Source: Proteiniphilum sp.
GTDB lineage: Bacteria > Bacteroidota > Bacteroidia > Bacteroidales > Dysgonomonadaceae
NCBI GenBank assembly: GCA_028709605.1
Contig: JAQVWR010000013.1
Location: 1-40,654 of the forward strand
Direction: 5' to 3'
DNA length: 40,654 bases
The position numbers and the translations under genes are program-made. Shown one piece after another: positions 1 through 8,580 of the stretch. The number at the start of each line of letters is the position of its first letter. Positions within the stretch are counted from its first letter, which is position 1. The notes below the pieces were generated by a model. That model saw only the letters and a list, made by a program, of their open reading frames with translations. It did no database searches and was not told the DNA's origin.

Positions 1-10
1 AAAACAAATC

Positions 11-973
11 ATGGAGAAACCCTATGTAATAGGTATTGATGTCGGCGGTACGAACAGCGTGGTCGGCATTGTAGACAAGAGAGGACAGATCTTGATCAGC
101 GGCAGCATCAAAACAGCAAAGCATGCCAAGGTGGAGGATTATCTGGATGAACTGACTGAGTTGATCAACGACCTGATCGAGCAGACCACTACAAAAGCTC
201 AGATCAAGGGAATCGGTGCCGGCACACCCAACGGGAACTATTTTACCGGCAGCATTGAGTTTGCACCCAACCTGAACTGGAAAGGGGTCATCCCTTTTGC
301 CCAGATGCTTGAAGACCGGGTGGGCATACCGGTGGCACTCACCAACGATGCCAATGCGGCTGCTATCGGTGAGATGACTTACGGAGCTGCCCGTGGGATG
401 AAGGATTTTATTGTGATCACCCTCGGCACAGGGGTAGGCAGCGGCATCGTGGTAAACGGACAGCTGGTCTACGGTCATGACGGTTTTGCCGGTGAGTTGG
501 GACATGTGATCATGCGCCGTCACAACGGGCGTCTCTGCGGTTGCGGCAGGACGGGGTGCCTCGAGGCATATTCCTCCGCAACGGGTGTGGCCCGCACGGC
601 ACGTGAATACCTGGAGCTGAGGCCCGACGCCCAGACACGGCTGCGCAATATCCCCATGGATGACATCACTTCCAAAGATGTGTTTGATGCAGCCATGACC
701 GGTGATGAGATGGCGAAGGAGATCTTCCGTTTCACGGGAGAGATGCTGGGGGAAGCGTTTGCCGATTTCGTGGCTTTTTCCAGTCCCGAAGCGATCATCC
801 TGTTCGGGGGACTCTCCAAGGCAGGCGATATGATCATGAACCCGATACGGGAGAGCATGGAGAAGAACCTGCTCAACATCTACAAGAACAAGGTGAAACT
901 GATGTTCTCCGAACTGAAGGAGAGCGATGCCGCCGTTCTGGGGGCCAGTGCCCTCGGATGGGAAGTGAAATAA
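11..973 (+). CDS. ROK family sugar kinase (glucokinase-like)
   Basis: A complete 320-residue protein of the ROK (repressor, ORF, kinase) family, a cytoplasmic enzyme that phosphorylates a hexose, most often glucose, with ATP. The N-terminal phosphate loop DVGGTNS lies at residues 10-16, the catalytic aspartate is D113 in TNDANAAAIGE, and the ROK zinc site is complete: H165 in GELGH, then C176, C178 and C183 in CGCGRTGC. There is no N-terminal DNA-binding domain, so it is a kinase and not a ROK repressor. The length is normal for the family. The gene stands alone ahead of a strong terminator at 1011-1043, which separates it from purH. The exact sugar (glucose, N-acetylmannosamine, fructose) cannot be read from the sequence. 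Confidence 0.9.
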   Translation: MEKPYVIGIDVGGTNSVVGIVDKRGQILISGSIKTAKHAKVEDYLDELTELINDLIEQTTTKAQIKGIGAGTPNGNYFTGSIEFAPNLNWKGVIPFAQMLEDRVGIPVALTNDANAAAIGEMTYGAARGMKDFIVITLGTGVGSGIVVNGQLVYGHDGFAGELGHVIMRRHNGRLCGCGRTGCLEAYSSATGVARTAREYLELRPDAQTRLRNIPMDDITSKDVFDAAMTGDEMAKEIFRFTGEMLGEAFADFVAFSSPEAIILFGGLSKAGDMIMNPIRESMEKNLLNIYKNKVKLMFSELKESDAAVLGASALGWEVK

Positions 974-1010
974 AGCGTTCTCTGCCTGTTGACACAGGCT
1001 ATCGTGAGGG

Positions 1011-1043
1011 GGGAGTGTCACCGGCGGTGACATTCCCTTTTTT
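1011..1043 (+). terminator. Rho-independent terminator after the ROK kinase
   Basis: A 12-bp stem (1011-1022 with 1026-1037, one G-T wobble) closes a GGC loop and is followed directly by six T at 1038-1043. It ends the ROK kinase transcript and insulates the purH operon. Confidence 0.85.
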
Positions 1044-1089
1044 GGACAAAACAAATGAGGCAATGATCGAAAATGATCAATAGATTTTA

Positions 1090-1097
1090 TACCTTTG
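1090..1097 (+). promoter_or_regulatory. Bacteroidota -7 element for purH operon
   Basis: TACCTTTG matches the Bacteroidota -7 consensus TAnnTTTG. It sits 38 bases ahead of the chosen purH ATG and downstream of the ROK terminator. I see no clear TTTG -33 box at the usual 19-21 base spacing. Confidence 0.6.
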
Positions 1098-1135
1098 TAC
1101 TCCTTTAAAAAATTAACGTGTCAAAAAGACAGACG

Positions 1136-2659
1136 ATGTCACAAAAAATTCAAACGGCCCTCATATCTGTATATCATAAAGACGGATTAGAGGAGATTCT
1201 TCAGGAATTAAACAATCTTCGGGTGAAATTCATTTCAACAGGCGGTACCCGCGAATTCATTGAGTCACAGGGCTACGAATGCGAGGCCGTGGAAGAGGTG
1301 AGCGGTTATCCCTCTATTCTGGGCGGACGGGTAAAGACACTGCATCCCAAGATCTTTGGAGGGATCCTTTACCGGCGGGAAAATGAGGCGGATAAAAAAC
1401 AGGTGAAAGCATATGATATCCCTTCCATTGATCTGGTGATCGTGGATCTGTATCCCTTTGAGCAGACAGTGGCTGCAGGGAGCAGCGAAGAGGAGATCAT
1501 AGAAAAGATCGATATCGGCGGAATCTCATTGATCCGTGGGGCGGCTAAGAACTATCAGAATGTGCTGATTGTCGCTTCCAGGGATCAGTACAAGCCTCTA
1601 TACAAGCTGTTAAAAGAAAAACAGGGAGAAACTGATGAGCAGGAGCGGCGCTGGTTTGCCAAAGAGGCTTTTAAGGTTTCTTCCGGCTATGACACTGCCA
1701 TCTTCCATTATTTCGACGGCGACAGTGCAACTGCTTTGCGGGTAGCCCACGACCAGGGGAAGCAACTTCGCTACGGAGAGAACCCGCATCAGAAATGTCT
1801 CTTTTATGGCGATTTCGGGCAGATTTTCGAGCAACTGCACGGTAAAGAAATCTCTTACAATAATCTGCTCGATATCGATGCGGCCATCTCGCTGATCGCC
1901 GATTTCGACGAGACGGCACTCGCTATTCTCAAACACAACAATGCTTGTGGGATGGCTTGCCGCCCGACAGTGAAAGAGGCATGGGAGGCAGCGCTGGCAG
2001 CCGACCCGGTATCGGCGTTCGGCGGGATCGTGGTGACCAACAGGAGGGTTGATCGGGCAGCTGCTGAAGCCATCCATTCCATCTTCTTTGAAGTGATCAT
2101 TGCTCCGGCGTACGATAAAGAGGCCCTGGATATTTTGTTTCAAAAGAAAAATCGTATAATTTTGGTACTGAAATCGACGGAGCATGCGCTGCAACCATTG
2201 CAATATCGCTCGGTACTGAATGGCATGCTGGTACAGGACAGGAACGTGAGCGTGCAGAATGTTGACGAACTGCATGTTGTAACCGAAAAGGCACCCACCG
2301 CCACAGAGACGGAAGATCTGCTCTTTGCCAACATATTGGTGAAGCACACCAAATCAAACGCAATTGTCCTGGCTAAAAACAAACAGCTTATTGCCAGCGG
2401 CACGGGACAGACTTCGAGGGTGGACGCATTGAAGCAGGCGATTGAGAAAGCCGGACAGTTTCAATTCGATCTGCGGGGTGCAGTGATGGCCAGCGATGCC
2501 TTCTTCCCTTTTCCCGATTCGGTGGAGATCGCCCACAAGGCAGGGATCACCGCGGTGATACAGCCGGGAGGATCGATCCGGGATGCTGAGTCGGTGGCTT
2601 CCTGCAACCTGAACGGTGTCGCCATGGTGACTACCGGTGTGAGACATTTCAAACACTAA
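1136..2659 (+). CDS. purH: Bifunctional AICAR transformylase / IMP cyclohydrolase
   Basis: PurH catalyses the last two steps of purine synthesis: formylation of AICAR by 10-formyl-THF, then ring closure to IMP. The N-terminal IMP cyclohydrolase (MGS-like) domain covers about residues 1-140 with STGGTREFIE and GGRVKTLHPK. The C-terminal transformylase domain carries the KHNNACG motif with K266 and H267, and ends near PGGSIRD. The reading frame is also open from a GTG at 1118. I prefer the ATG at 1136 because it gives 507 residues, puts the catalytic Lys-His at the numbering usual for the family, and leaves about 33 bases of leader after the -7 element. It leads the mre operon, with mreB 34 bases downstream. 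This purH-mreB linkage is known in Bacteroidales. Confidence 0.96.
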   Translation: MSQKIQTALISVYHKDGLEEILQELNNLRVKFISTGGTREFIESQGYECEAVEEVSGYPSILGGRVKTLHPKIFGGILYRRENEADKKQVKAYDIPSIDLVIVDLYPFEQTVAAGSSEEEIIEKIDIGGISLIRGAAKNYQNVLIVASRDQYKPLYKLLKEKQGETDEQERRWFAKEAFKVSSGYDTAIFHYFDGDSATALRVAHDQGKQLRYGENPHQKCLFYGDFGQIFEQLHGKEISYNNLLDIDAAISLIADFDETALAILKHNNACGMACRPTVKEAWEAALAADPVSAFGGIVVTNRRVDRAAAEAIHSIFFEVIIAPAYDKEALDILFQKKNRIILVLKSTEHALQPLQYRSVLNGMLVQDRNVSVQNVDELHVVTEKAPTATETEDLLFANILVKHTKSNAIVLAKNKQLIASGTGQTSRVDALKQAIEKAGQFQFDLRGAVMASDAFFPFPDSVEIAHKAGITAVIQPGGSIRDAESVASCNLNGVAMVTTGVRHFKH

Positions 2660-2668
2660 ACACAAAAA

Positions 2669-2682
2669 GCTGACCGCTGATA
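2669..2682 (+). repeat. Short heptamer pair between purH and mreB
   Basis: Two adjacent 7-mers, GCTGACC and GCTGATA, fill the gap just after the purH stop, followed by a looser ACTTAAA. They resemble the longer heptamer arrays at 20136-20184 and 26665-26706. Two copies alone could be chance. Confidence 0.4.
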
Positions 2683-2693
2683 ACTTAAAAACT

Positions 2694-3719
2694 ATGGGCT
2701 TATTTTCATTTACGCAGGAGCTGGCAATGGATCTTGGAACAGCCAATTCAGTGATTGTGAACAATGCCGGAAAGATCCTTCTGGATGAACCTTCCATCGT
2801 GGCATTGGATCGCAAAACCGACAAGATGATCGCACTGGGGGAGAAAGCAATGCAGATGCACGGGAAAACCCACGAGAATATACGTACGGTGAGACCGCTG
2901 AGAGATGGGGTGATCGCCGATTTTAATGCCGCTGAACAGATGATCAGAGGGATGATTAAGATGGCCAATAAGAATAAAGGGGGATTCTTCTCTCCGTCGT
3001 TGCGCGTGGTGATCTGCATCCCCTCAGGAAGTACAGAAGTGGAGATCCGTGCCGTGCGTGACTCTTCGGAACATGCCGGCGGACGCGATGTATATATGAT
3101 CTTTGAACCCATGGCTGCCGCACTGGGTATCGGTCTCGATGTGGAGGCACCCGAGGGAAACATGATCGTGGATATAGGCGGGGGAACCACCGAGATTGCG
3201 GTGATCTCGCTGGGAGGCATCGTCTCTAACAAATCGATCAAGATTGCGGGTGATGATTTCACCGAGGATATCCAGGATTACATGGGGCGCCAGCACAATA
3301 TTAAGGTGGGGGACCGTACCGCTGAACAGATCAAGATCAACGTGGGTTCGGTGCTGACCGAACTGGATAATCCTCCGGAGGATTTTGTCGTGCACGGTCC
3401 CAACCGCATGACCTCTCTTCCCATGGATGTGCCCGTCTCTTATCAGGAGATCGCTCATTGCATGGAAAAATCGGTGTCGAAGGTCGATTCTGCTGTCCTG
3501 AGCGCCCTGGAGCAGACTCCCCCCGAGCTCTATGCCGACATTGTGCGCAACGGCATCTATCTGACCGGCGGAGGAGCACTGCTCAGAGGTCTTGACAAGC
3601 GTCTGACCGAGAAGATCGGGATCCCGTTTAGTGTAGTCGATGACCCGCTGCATATGGTGGCCAGAGGGACCAGTATTGCTCTGAGGAATATTGATAAATT
3701 CAGCTTTTTGATGCGATAA
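2694..3719 (+). CDS. mreB: Rod shape-determining protein MreB
   Basis: MreB is the bacterial actin homologue that forms membrane-bound filaments and guides the elongation machinery for lateral wall synthesis. The 341 residues show the actin-type phosphate-1 loop MDLGTANSVI near the N terminus, the GNMIVDIGGGTTEIAVIS phosphate-2 loop in the middle, and the adenosine-binding motif YLTGGGALLRG near the C terminus. The N-terminal MGLFSFTQE segment is hydrophobic enough to touch the membrane, as in other MreB proteins. It lies 34 bases after purH and 65 bases before mreC. Both the length and the operon position are typical. Confidence 0.97.
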   Translation: MGLFSFTQELAMDLGTANSVIVNNAGKILLDEPSIVALDRKTDKMIALGEKAMQMHGKTHENIRTVRPLRDGVIADFNAAEQMIRGMIKMANKNKGGFFSPSLRVVICIPSGSTEVEIRAVRDSSEHAGGRDVYMIFEPMAAALGIGLDVEAPEGNMIVDIGGGTTEIAVISLGGIVSNKSIKIAGDDFTEDIQDYMGRQHNIKVGDRTAEQIKINVGSVLTELDNPPEDFVVHGPNRMTSLPMDVPVSYQEIAHCMEKSVSKVDSAVLSALEQTPPELYADIVRNGIYLTGGGALLRGLDKRLTEKIGIPFSVVDDPLHMVARGTSIALRNIDKFSFLMR

Positions 3720-3725
3720 GGATGT

Positions 3726-3751
3726 TGCCGGCGGTGATGGCTGCCGGCGGT
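3726..3751 (+). repeat. Direct repeat of a GC-rich 10-mer between mreB and mreC
   Basis: TGCCGGCGGT occurs twice (3726-3735 and 3742-3751), six bases apart, in the short mreB-mreC gap. Each copy contains the self-complementary GCCGGC, so the RNA could fold here. No T-run follows, so it is not a standard terminator. Confidence 0.45.
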
Positions 3752-3784
3752 TGTGCCTGATCGGGATATTTGAAATGGGATTGC

Positions 3785-4633
3785 ATGCGTAATCTGTTCA
3801 ACTTCATCATACGAAACAGTCACTGGCTGGTTGCAATCCTCCTGGTTGCATTCAGTTTCTATCTCGTTTTTGCACAGAATGCCTATCAGCGAAGTGTCTA
3901 TCTCACTTCGGCCAATCATGTGACAGGATGGCTCTATACCGTTTCCGGTAATGTCTCATCCTTCTTCCTGCTGAAAAAAAACAACCAGGAGCTGATGGCG
4001 CGGAACGCGCAATTGGAGAAGGAGTTGCATGCAGGAATAGCTCAAATCGACAGCTTGCATACTGACGAGATGATTGGAATCAACGCTTTTATGCCGGATT
4101 CAGCCAATCATGTACAGTTCGGTTTTATCCCTGCGGAGGTCGTCAACCTGAGCTTCTCGGGTGTAAACAATTTCATCACGATCAACAAAGGGCGTAATCA
4201 GGGGATCAAACCCGATATGGGAGTGATCTCACAGCGGGGGGTCGTTGGGGTCGTGGCGAACGTCTCTGCCAATTTTGCAGTGGTGATCCCCGTGATCCAT
4301 TCCAAGTTCCGGTTGAGCGCCAGGCTGAAACATTCTGAGAATTACGGTTCCCTGTCGTGGGACGGCAGGAACATTCGTGAGGCGCAGATACAGGAGCTGC
4401 CCAGGCATGAGATGTTCCGTAAGGGAGATACCGTGTTGACCAGCTTCTCCCGCATCTTCCCCAGGAATCTCATCATCGGCTGTGTGAGTTCCATTGGCCG
4501 GTCGAAGGATGATAATTTCAACACCTTCAACGTGGAGCTGGCAACAGATTTTTATACGCTGCAGGATGTGCTGGTGATTGATGACCGGTTTTATGAAGAG
4601 CAGAAAGCACTCGAAGAAATGTTCCAACAATGA
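3785..4633 (+). CDS. mreC: Rod shape-determining protein MreC
   Basis: MreC is a bitopic inner-membrane protein whose periplasmic part links MreB to PBP2 and RodA. One transmembrane segment lies at about residues 10-32 (WLVAILLVAFSFYLVF), followed by a coiled-coil stretch around NNQELMARNAQLEKELHAG and then the two beta-barrel domains with NKGRNQGIKPDMGVIS. The frame stays open from a TTG at 3770, but the ATG at 3785 gives MRNLFNFI directly before the membrane helix, which is the usual Bacteroidales N terminus (282 residues). The stop overlaps the mreD start in an ATGA, which suggests coupled translation. Confidence 0.94.
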   Translation: MRNLFNFIIRNSHWLVAILLVAFSFYLVFAQNAYQRSVYLTSANHVTGWLYTVSGNVSSFFLLKKNNQELMARNAQLEKELHAGIAQIDSLHTDEMIGINAFMPDSANHVQFGFIPAEVVNLSFSGVNNFITINKGRNQGIKPDMGVISQRGVVGVVANVSANFAVVIPVIHSKFRLSARLKHSENYGSLSWDGRNIREAQIQELPRHEMFRKGDTVLTSFSRIFPRNLIIGCVSSIGRSKDDNFNTFNVELATDFYTLQDVLVIDDRFYEEQKALEEMFQQ

Positions 4634-5148
4634 AGGTAAGTTCCCTCTATGAGGTTTTGCTGTTTGTACTGCTGATTTTGTTGCAGGTGTTGTTGTTGAG
4701 CCGGATCAGTCTCTTCGGCCTGGCTACGCCCGTGCTGTATGGTTACTTCCTTCTGAAACTGCCTGTGGGCAGAAACCCTTTTTTTGTGATCATCTCCGCG
4801 TTCCTCATGGGATTGATCATTGACATCTTTCTGAACACTCCCGGCATGAATGCAGCTGCAATCACGCTGGTGGCAATGTTCAGGAAGCCGCTCATGGGAC
4901 TCTTCTTTGAAAAGGAGGAGTATGAAGATTTTGTTCCGGGAATGAATACAGCCGCAGCCCCTTTTGTCAGATTCACCCTGTTTACGGTTTTTCTGCATCT
5001 CACCCTGTTGTACTTCATTGAATCGTTTACACTGTTCAACCTGGTCAACACCCTCCTGCGAATCATCACCTCAGCGGTGAGTTCCATCCTGCTCATCATC
5101 GCCATAGACAGTTTAATCTATAGGAGAAAGAGCGGTGAACAGTCGTAA
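4630..5148 (+). CDS. mreD: Rod shape-determining protein MreD
   Basis: A 172-residue, highly hydrophobic protein with about five transmembrane segments, placed between mreC and mrdA as MreD always is. MreD is an integral inner-membrane part of the elongasome. Sequence conservation in this family is low, so the call rests on size, membrane pattern, the MGLIIDIF segment in the second half of the membrane region and, above all, operon position. The start overlaps the mreC stop (ATGA at 4630) and its 3' end overlaps the mrdA start by 14 bases. Confidence 0.92.
   Translation: MKVSSLYEVLLFVLLILLQVLLLSRISLFGLATPVLYGYFLLKLPVGRNPFFVIISAFLMGLIIDIFLNTPGMNAAAITLVAMFRKPLMGLFFEKEEYEDFVPGMNTAAAPFVRFTLFTVFLHLTLLYFIESFTLFNLVNTLLRIITSAVSSILLIIAIDSLIYRRKSGEQS
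5122..5127 (+). promoter_or_regulatory. Shine-Dalgarno-like site for mrdA
   Basis: AGGAGA lies 7 bases ahead of the GTG at 5135, inside the end of mreD. A purine-rich site like this is uncommon in this phylum and supports the GTG as the true mrdA start. Confidence 0.5.
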
Positions 5149-7042
5149 TTCCCTGGCCAAAAGAAAAAAGGTGATTGCCGCCGCAACGGTGATCATCGTT
5201 CTGATCTATCTGGTACAGCTTTTTCATCTCCAGATATTGAGCCCGCAGTACCGTGAGTATGCTGACAGCAACGCTTTCCTGCGCCGATCGCTTTACCCTG
5301 CCAGGGGTGCCATATATGACAGGAGAGGAACCCTCCTGGTATACAACCAGCCGACTTACGATGTGATGATGGTGGTCAGGGAGATGGATCAGTTCGATAC
5401 GCTCGACTTTTGTCATACGCTGAACATTGACCGAGAGCGGTTTCGTCAGCTTGATGCCGATATGCGGGATCGGCACAAGAACCCCGGCTATTCCTCCTAT
5501 ACCCCTCAGTTATTCCTCTCACAACTCAATGTGAGGGAGTATGGCTTGTTACAGGAAAAGCTCTATAAATTTCCGGGAATCTATATCCAGAGCCGTACAG
5601 AGAGACAGTACAACTATCCCGGCATGGGACTGATCCTCGGCTATGTGGCCGAGGTAGATAAAAACAAGATGGCTGCCGACCCTTATTATGTGCGGGGTGA
5701 TTATGTGGGCAAATCGGGAATAGAACTGTCGCATGAAGAGGATCTGCGGGGTGAGAAGGGGGTGGAGATACTCCTGCGTGATGCCCACGGCAGGTTACAG
5801 GGCCGCTATGAGGAGGGACGGCACGACAAGGCACCGGTATCGGGAAAGGATCTGACGTTAAGCATCGATATGGTGTTACAGGCCTACGGGGAGCAGCTGA
5901 TGCGAAACAAGGTGGGCAGTATCGTCATGATTGAACCTAAAACGGGCGAGATCCTGTGCATGGTTTCCGCACCCACCTATGACCCCGCTCTGCTCACGGG
6001 TAGGGCCTTCGGTGCCAATTACCGGTTGCTCGAGAGTAATCCGTATAAGCCATTGATCAATAGGGCGATTGCCGGTACATATCCTCCCGGATCGACCTTC
6101 AAACCGGCACAGGGATTGATTTTTCTGCAGGAAGGAATCATCACCCCCGACAGCAGATACCCCTGTTTCGGCGGGTACCCTCCCCTGGGAGGACATCCCG
6201 CCTGTCATGCTCATGCCTCTCCGCTGGCTATTCAGTATGCACTGACCACCTCTTGTAATTCATTCTTCTGTTATGGGCTGAACGGAATGCTCAGCAACCG
6301 GAGCAAATATCCCAGTACGGGAGCAGCGTTTGACGTGTGGAAGGATCATATGGTGAAGATGGGCTTTGGCTACCCGTTGGGGGTGGACCTTCCTTCGGAA
6401 AAAAGAGGCTTTATTCCCAACAGCAAGTTTTATTCCAATGTGTTCAAGACCGACCGGTGGAATGCACACAACATCATCTCCATAGCTATCGGGCAGGGGG
6501 AGATCCTGGCAACGCCCCTGCAAATCGCGAACCTGGCGGCTCTGATCGCCAACAGAGGATATTATTTCACTCCCCATGTGGTGAAGGAGATAAAGGGATC
6601 CGCTCTGGAAAAGACTTTTACTATCAGACATGAGTCGGGCATCAACAGAGAATATTTAGAGCTGACCGTCAACGGAATGGCCGATGCGGTGACCTTTGGA
6701 ACCTGTCGCGGCATCAATCTGGCTCCTTTTCTCGATGTATGCGGCAAAACAGGGACGGCAGAGAACCCGCATGGCGACGACCACTCTCTTTTTATGGGGT
6801 TCGCTCCCAAAGATGATCCGCAGGTGGCGATTGCCGTGGTGGTGGAGGGGGGGCGTTTCGGTGCAACCAATGCCGTACCTATTGCCCGGCTCATGATGCA
6901 GCAGTTTTTCAGGGGTGAGATTCCTGAAAATGATCAGTGGCTGGAGACCTCCGTGATCAACCGCGAGATTCTCCCTTATGTCTATACGCGTAACCTGCCG
7001 GTCAGGAAGAACGAACCCAACAAAGGAGAACAGACGCAATGA
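5135..7042 (+). CDS. mrdA: Penicillin-binding protein 2, elongasome transpeptidase
   Basis: PBP2 is the class B transpeptidase that crosslinks new peptidoglycan for cell elongation, paired with RodA. The 635 residues have one N-terminal membrane anchor (about 12-31), a pedestal domain and a penicillin-binding domain. The three active-site motifs are visible: S320-TFK, S373-C-N375, and K538-TG in CGKTGTAENPHG. It starts at GTG 5135 after an AGGAGA; no closer ATG leaves the membrane anchor intact. It overlaps mreD by 14 bases, and its stop overlaps the rodA ATG in an ATGA. Beta-lactams of the mecillinam type would be expected to target it. Confidence 0.96.
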   Translation: MNSRNSLAKRKKVIAAATVIIVLIYLVQLFHLQILSPQYREYADSNAFLRRSLYPARGAIYDRRGTLLVYNQPTYDVMMVVREMDQFDTLDFCHTLNIDRERFRQLDADMRDRHKNPGYSSYTPQLFLSQLNVREYGLLQEKLYKFPGIYIQSRTERQYNYPGMGLILGYVAEVDKNKMAADPYYVRGDYVGKSGIELSHEEDLRGEKGVEILLRDAHGRLQGRYEEGRHDKAPVSGKDLTLSIDMVLQAYGEQLMRNKVGSIVMIEPKTGEILCMVSAPTYDPALLTGRAFGANYRLLESNPYKPLINRAIAGTYPPGSTFKPAQGLIFLQEGIITPDSRYPCFGGYPPLGGHPACHAHASPLAIQYALTTSCNSFFCYGLNGMLSNRSKYPSTGAAFDVWKDHMVKMGFGYPLGVDLPSEKRGFIPNSKFYSNVFKTDRWNAHNIISIAIGQGEILATPLQIANLAALIANRGYYFTPHVVKEIKGSALEKTFTIRHESGINREYLELTVNGMADAVTFGTCRGINLAPFLDVCGKTGTAENPHGDDHSLFMGFAPKDDPQVAIAVVVEGGRFGATNAVPIARLMMQQFFRGEIPENDQWLETSVINREILPYVYTRNLPVRKNEPNKGEQTQ

Positions 7043-8496
7043 TCTATCAGGGAAGTAAAGAGTGGGTGGAGACGGGAAAGATCGACCGGGTGACAACCGG
7101 TTTTTACCTTCTTTTTGTTGTGCTCGGATGGCTCAATATCTATGCTGCCAGCTTCGATCTGGAGCATGTTACCGGTCTGTTCGACCTCTCCGGCAGAGCC
7201 GGCATGCAGCTTATCTGGATCGGTAGCTCGCTGCTTCTGGCTTTCGCCCTGATCAAGATTGATGTACGGTTCTACGAGACCTATGCTTTCCTCTTTTACA
7301 TGGCGGGGATCGCCCTGTTGGTCATCACGCTGCTGGTCGCCAAAGAGATCAACGGTTCCCGTTCATGGCTGATCATCGGGCCGGTACGGCTGCAGCCTGC
7401 CGAGTTTATGAAGTTCGTCATTGCCCTTGCCCTGGCGAAGGTATTTAACTCCTACGGTTTTCGGCTGATGGATAGGACGAACTTAGTGCTGGTTTCATCC
7501 ATTATTTTGTTGCCCGTGTTCCTGGTGATTGCGCAAAGTGAAACCGGCACGGCGCTGGTCTATCTCAGCCTCATTCTGGTGCTCTACCGCGAAGGGTTGC
7601 CGGGTGGTTTCCTTTTTATGGGGATTGCCGCCATCATCTATTTTGTGCTGGGCATCAAGTTCTCCGACCGACAGATTGGCATCATCTCGGAAGGGGAGTT
7701 CATGGCCGTGCTGTTGATTATTCTCTTTACCGCTTTCCTGATCCGGAGCTATCTTAAGAAAAAAGAGCCCTTTGTCATTACGCTTCTCCTTGCTGCAGCC
7801 ATATTTATGGCTGCTTATATCGTTTCGCTCTGGGTTGAGATTGACTGGGGGGCCATTGCCCTCGTCGCACTGTCGGCAACCGCTCTCTACCTGCTTTTTC
7901 TTTTTTTCCGGTTCCGACGGAAGAGTTTTTTGTACATTCTGCTGTTTCTGGTAACCTCTTTTCTTTTCCTCGAATCGGTTGAATATGTGTTCTATGATGT
8001 TCTGCAGCCCCATCAGCAGATGCGGATCAAGGTGACCCTGGGGATGGAGCAGGATCTGAGCGGTGCCGGTTACCATGTGGGACAGTCGAAGATCGCCATC
8101 GGATCGGGTGGCGTGACCGGAAAAGGGTTTCTCAACGGTACCCAGACAAAGCTGAAATATGTGCCGGAACAGGACACCGACTTCATCTTCTGCACCATTG
8201 GTGAGGAGCATGGTTTCGTGGGCTCGGCTACCATCTTAATTTTGTTTGTCGTGTTTATCCTGCGACTATTGCATCTGGCCGAACGACAAACCACCCTCTT
8301 CGGACGGGTATACGGATATGCGGTGACGAGCATCTTCCTGTTTCACCTGGTGATCAACATTGGGATGGTCATCGGCATCATGCCGGTGATCGGCATCCCT
8401 CTGCCTTTCTTCAGCTATGGCGGCTCTTCGCTGTGGGGCTTCACCATCCTGCTCTTTATTTTGCTGCGCATCGACAAGTCCCGCAACAGAATATGA
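7039..8496 (+). CDS. rodA: Rod shape-determining protein RodA (SEDS glycosyltransferase)
   Basis: RodA polymerises lipid II into glycan strands together with PBP2. SEDS signatures are clear: GSRSWLIIGPVRLQPAEFMK in the first third, and QSKIAIGSGG, GTQTKLKYVPEQDTDFIF and GEEHGF in the last third. D381 in TDFIF is the expected catalytic aspartate. At 485 residues it is over 100 longer than the E. coli protein (about 370). The extra length is a hydrophobic block between about residues 190 and 320 that adds membrane segments before the QPHQQMR loop, a form I associate with Bacteroidota RodA. It is the last gene of the purH-mre operon. Confidence 0.95.
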   Translation: MIYQGSKEWVETGKIDRVTTGFYLLFVVLGWLNIYAASFDLEHVTGLFDLSGRAGMQLIWIGSSLLLAFALIKIDVRFYETYAFLFYMAGIALLVITLLVAKEINGSRSWLIIGPVRLQPAEFMKFVIALALAKVFNSYGFRLMDRTNLVLVSSIILLPVFLVIAQSETGTALVYLSLILVLYREGLPGGFLFMGIAAIIYFVLGIKFSDRQIGIISEGEFMAVLLIILFTAFLIRSYLKKKEPFVITLLLAAAIFMAAYIVSLWVEIDWGAIALVALSATALYLLFLFFRFRRKSFLYILLFLVTSFLFLESVEYVFYDVLQPHQQMRIKVTLGMEQDLSGAGYHVGQSKIAIGSGGVTGKGFLNGTQTKLKYVPEQDTDFIFCTIGEEHGFVGSATILILFVVFILRLLHLAERQTTLFGRVYGYAVTSIFLFHLVINIGMVIGIMPVIGIPLPFFSYGGSSLWGFTILLFILLRIDKSRNRI

Positions 8497-8539
8497 GACA
8501 AAAAACGCACCTGTTGTACCAATGCTGCAGAAAATAGTG

Positions 8540-8547
8540 TATTTTTG
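8540..8547 (+). promoter_or_regulatory. -7 element for the HExxH protein gene
   Basis: TATTTTTG matches TAnnTTTG and lies 33 bases before the ATG at 8581. A TTG at 8514-8516 is the nearest -33-like triplet but is spaced 23 bases away. Confidence 0.5.
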
Positions 8548-8580
8548 TCAGGAACAGATCCCGGCGATGAATACAACAGC

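Noticed and set aside
1610-2347. Long reverse-strand open frame of 245 codons inside purH
   Set aside because: It is a shadow of the well-conserved purH frame: low-complexity, no family features, no promoter.
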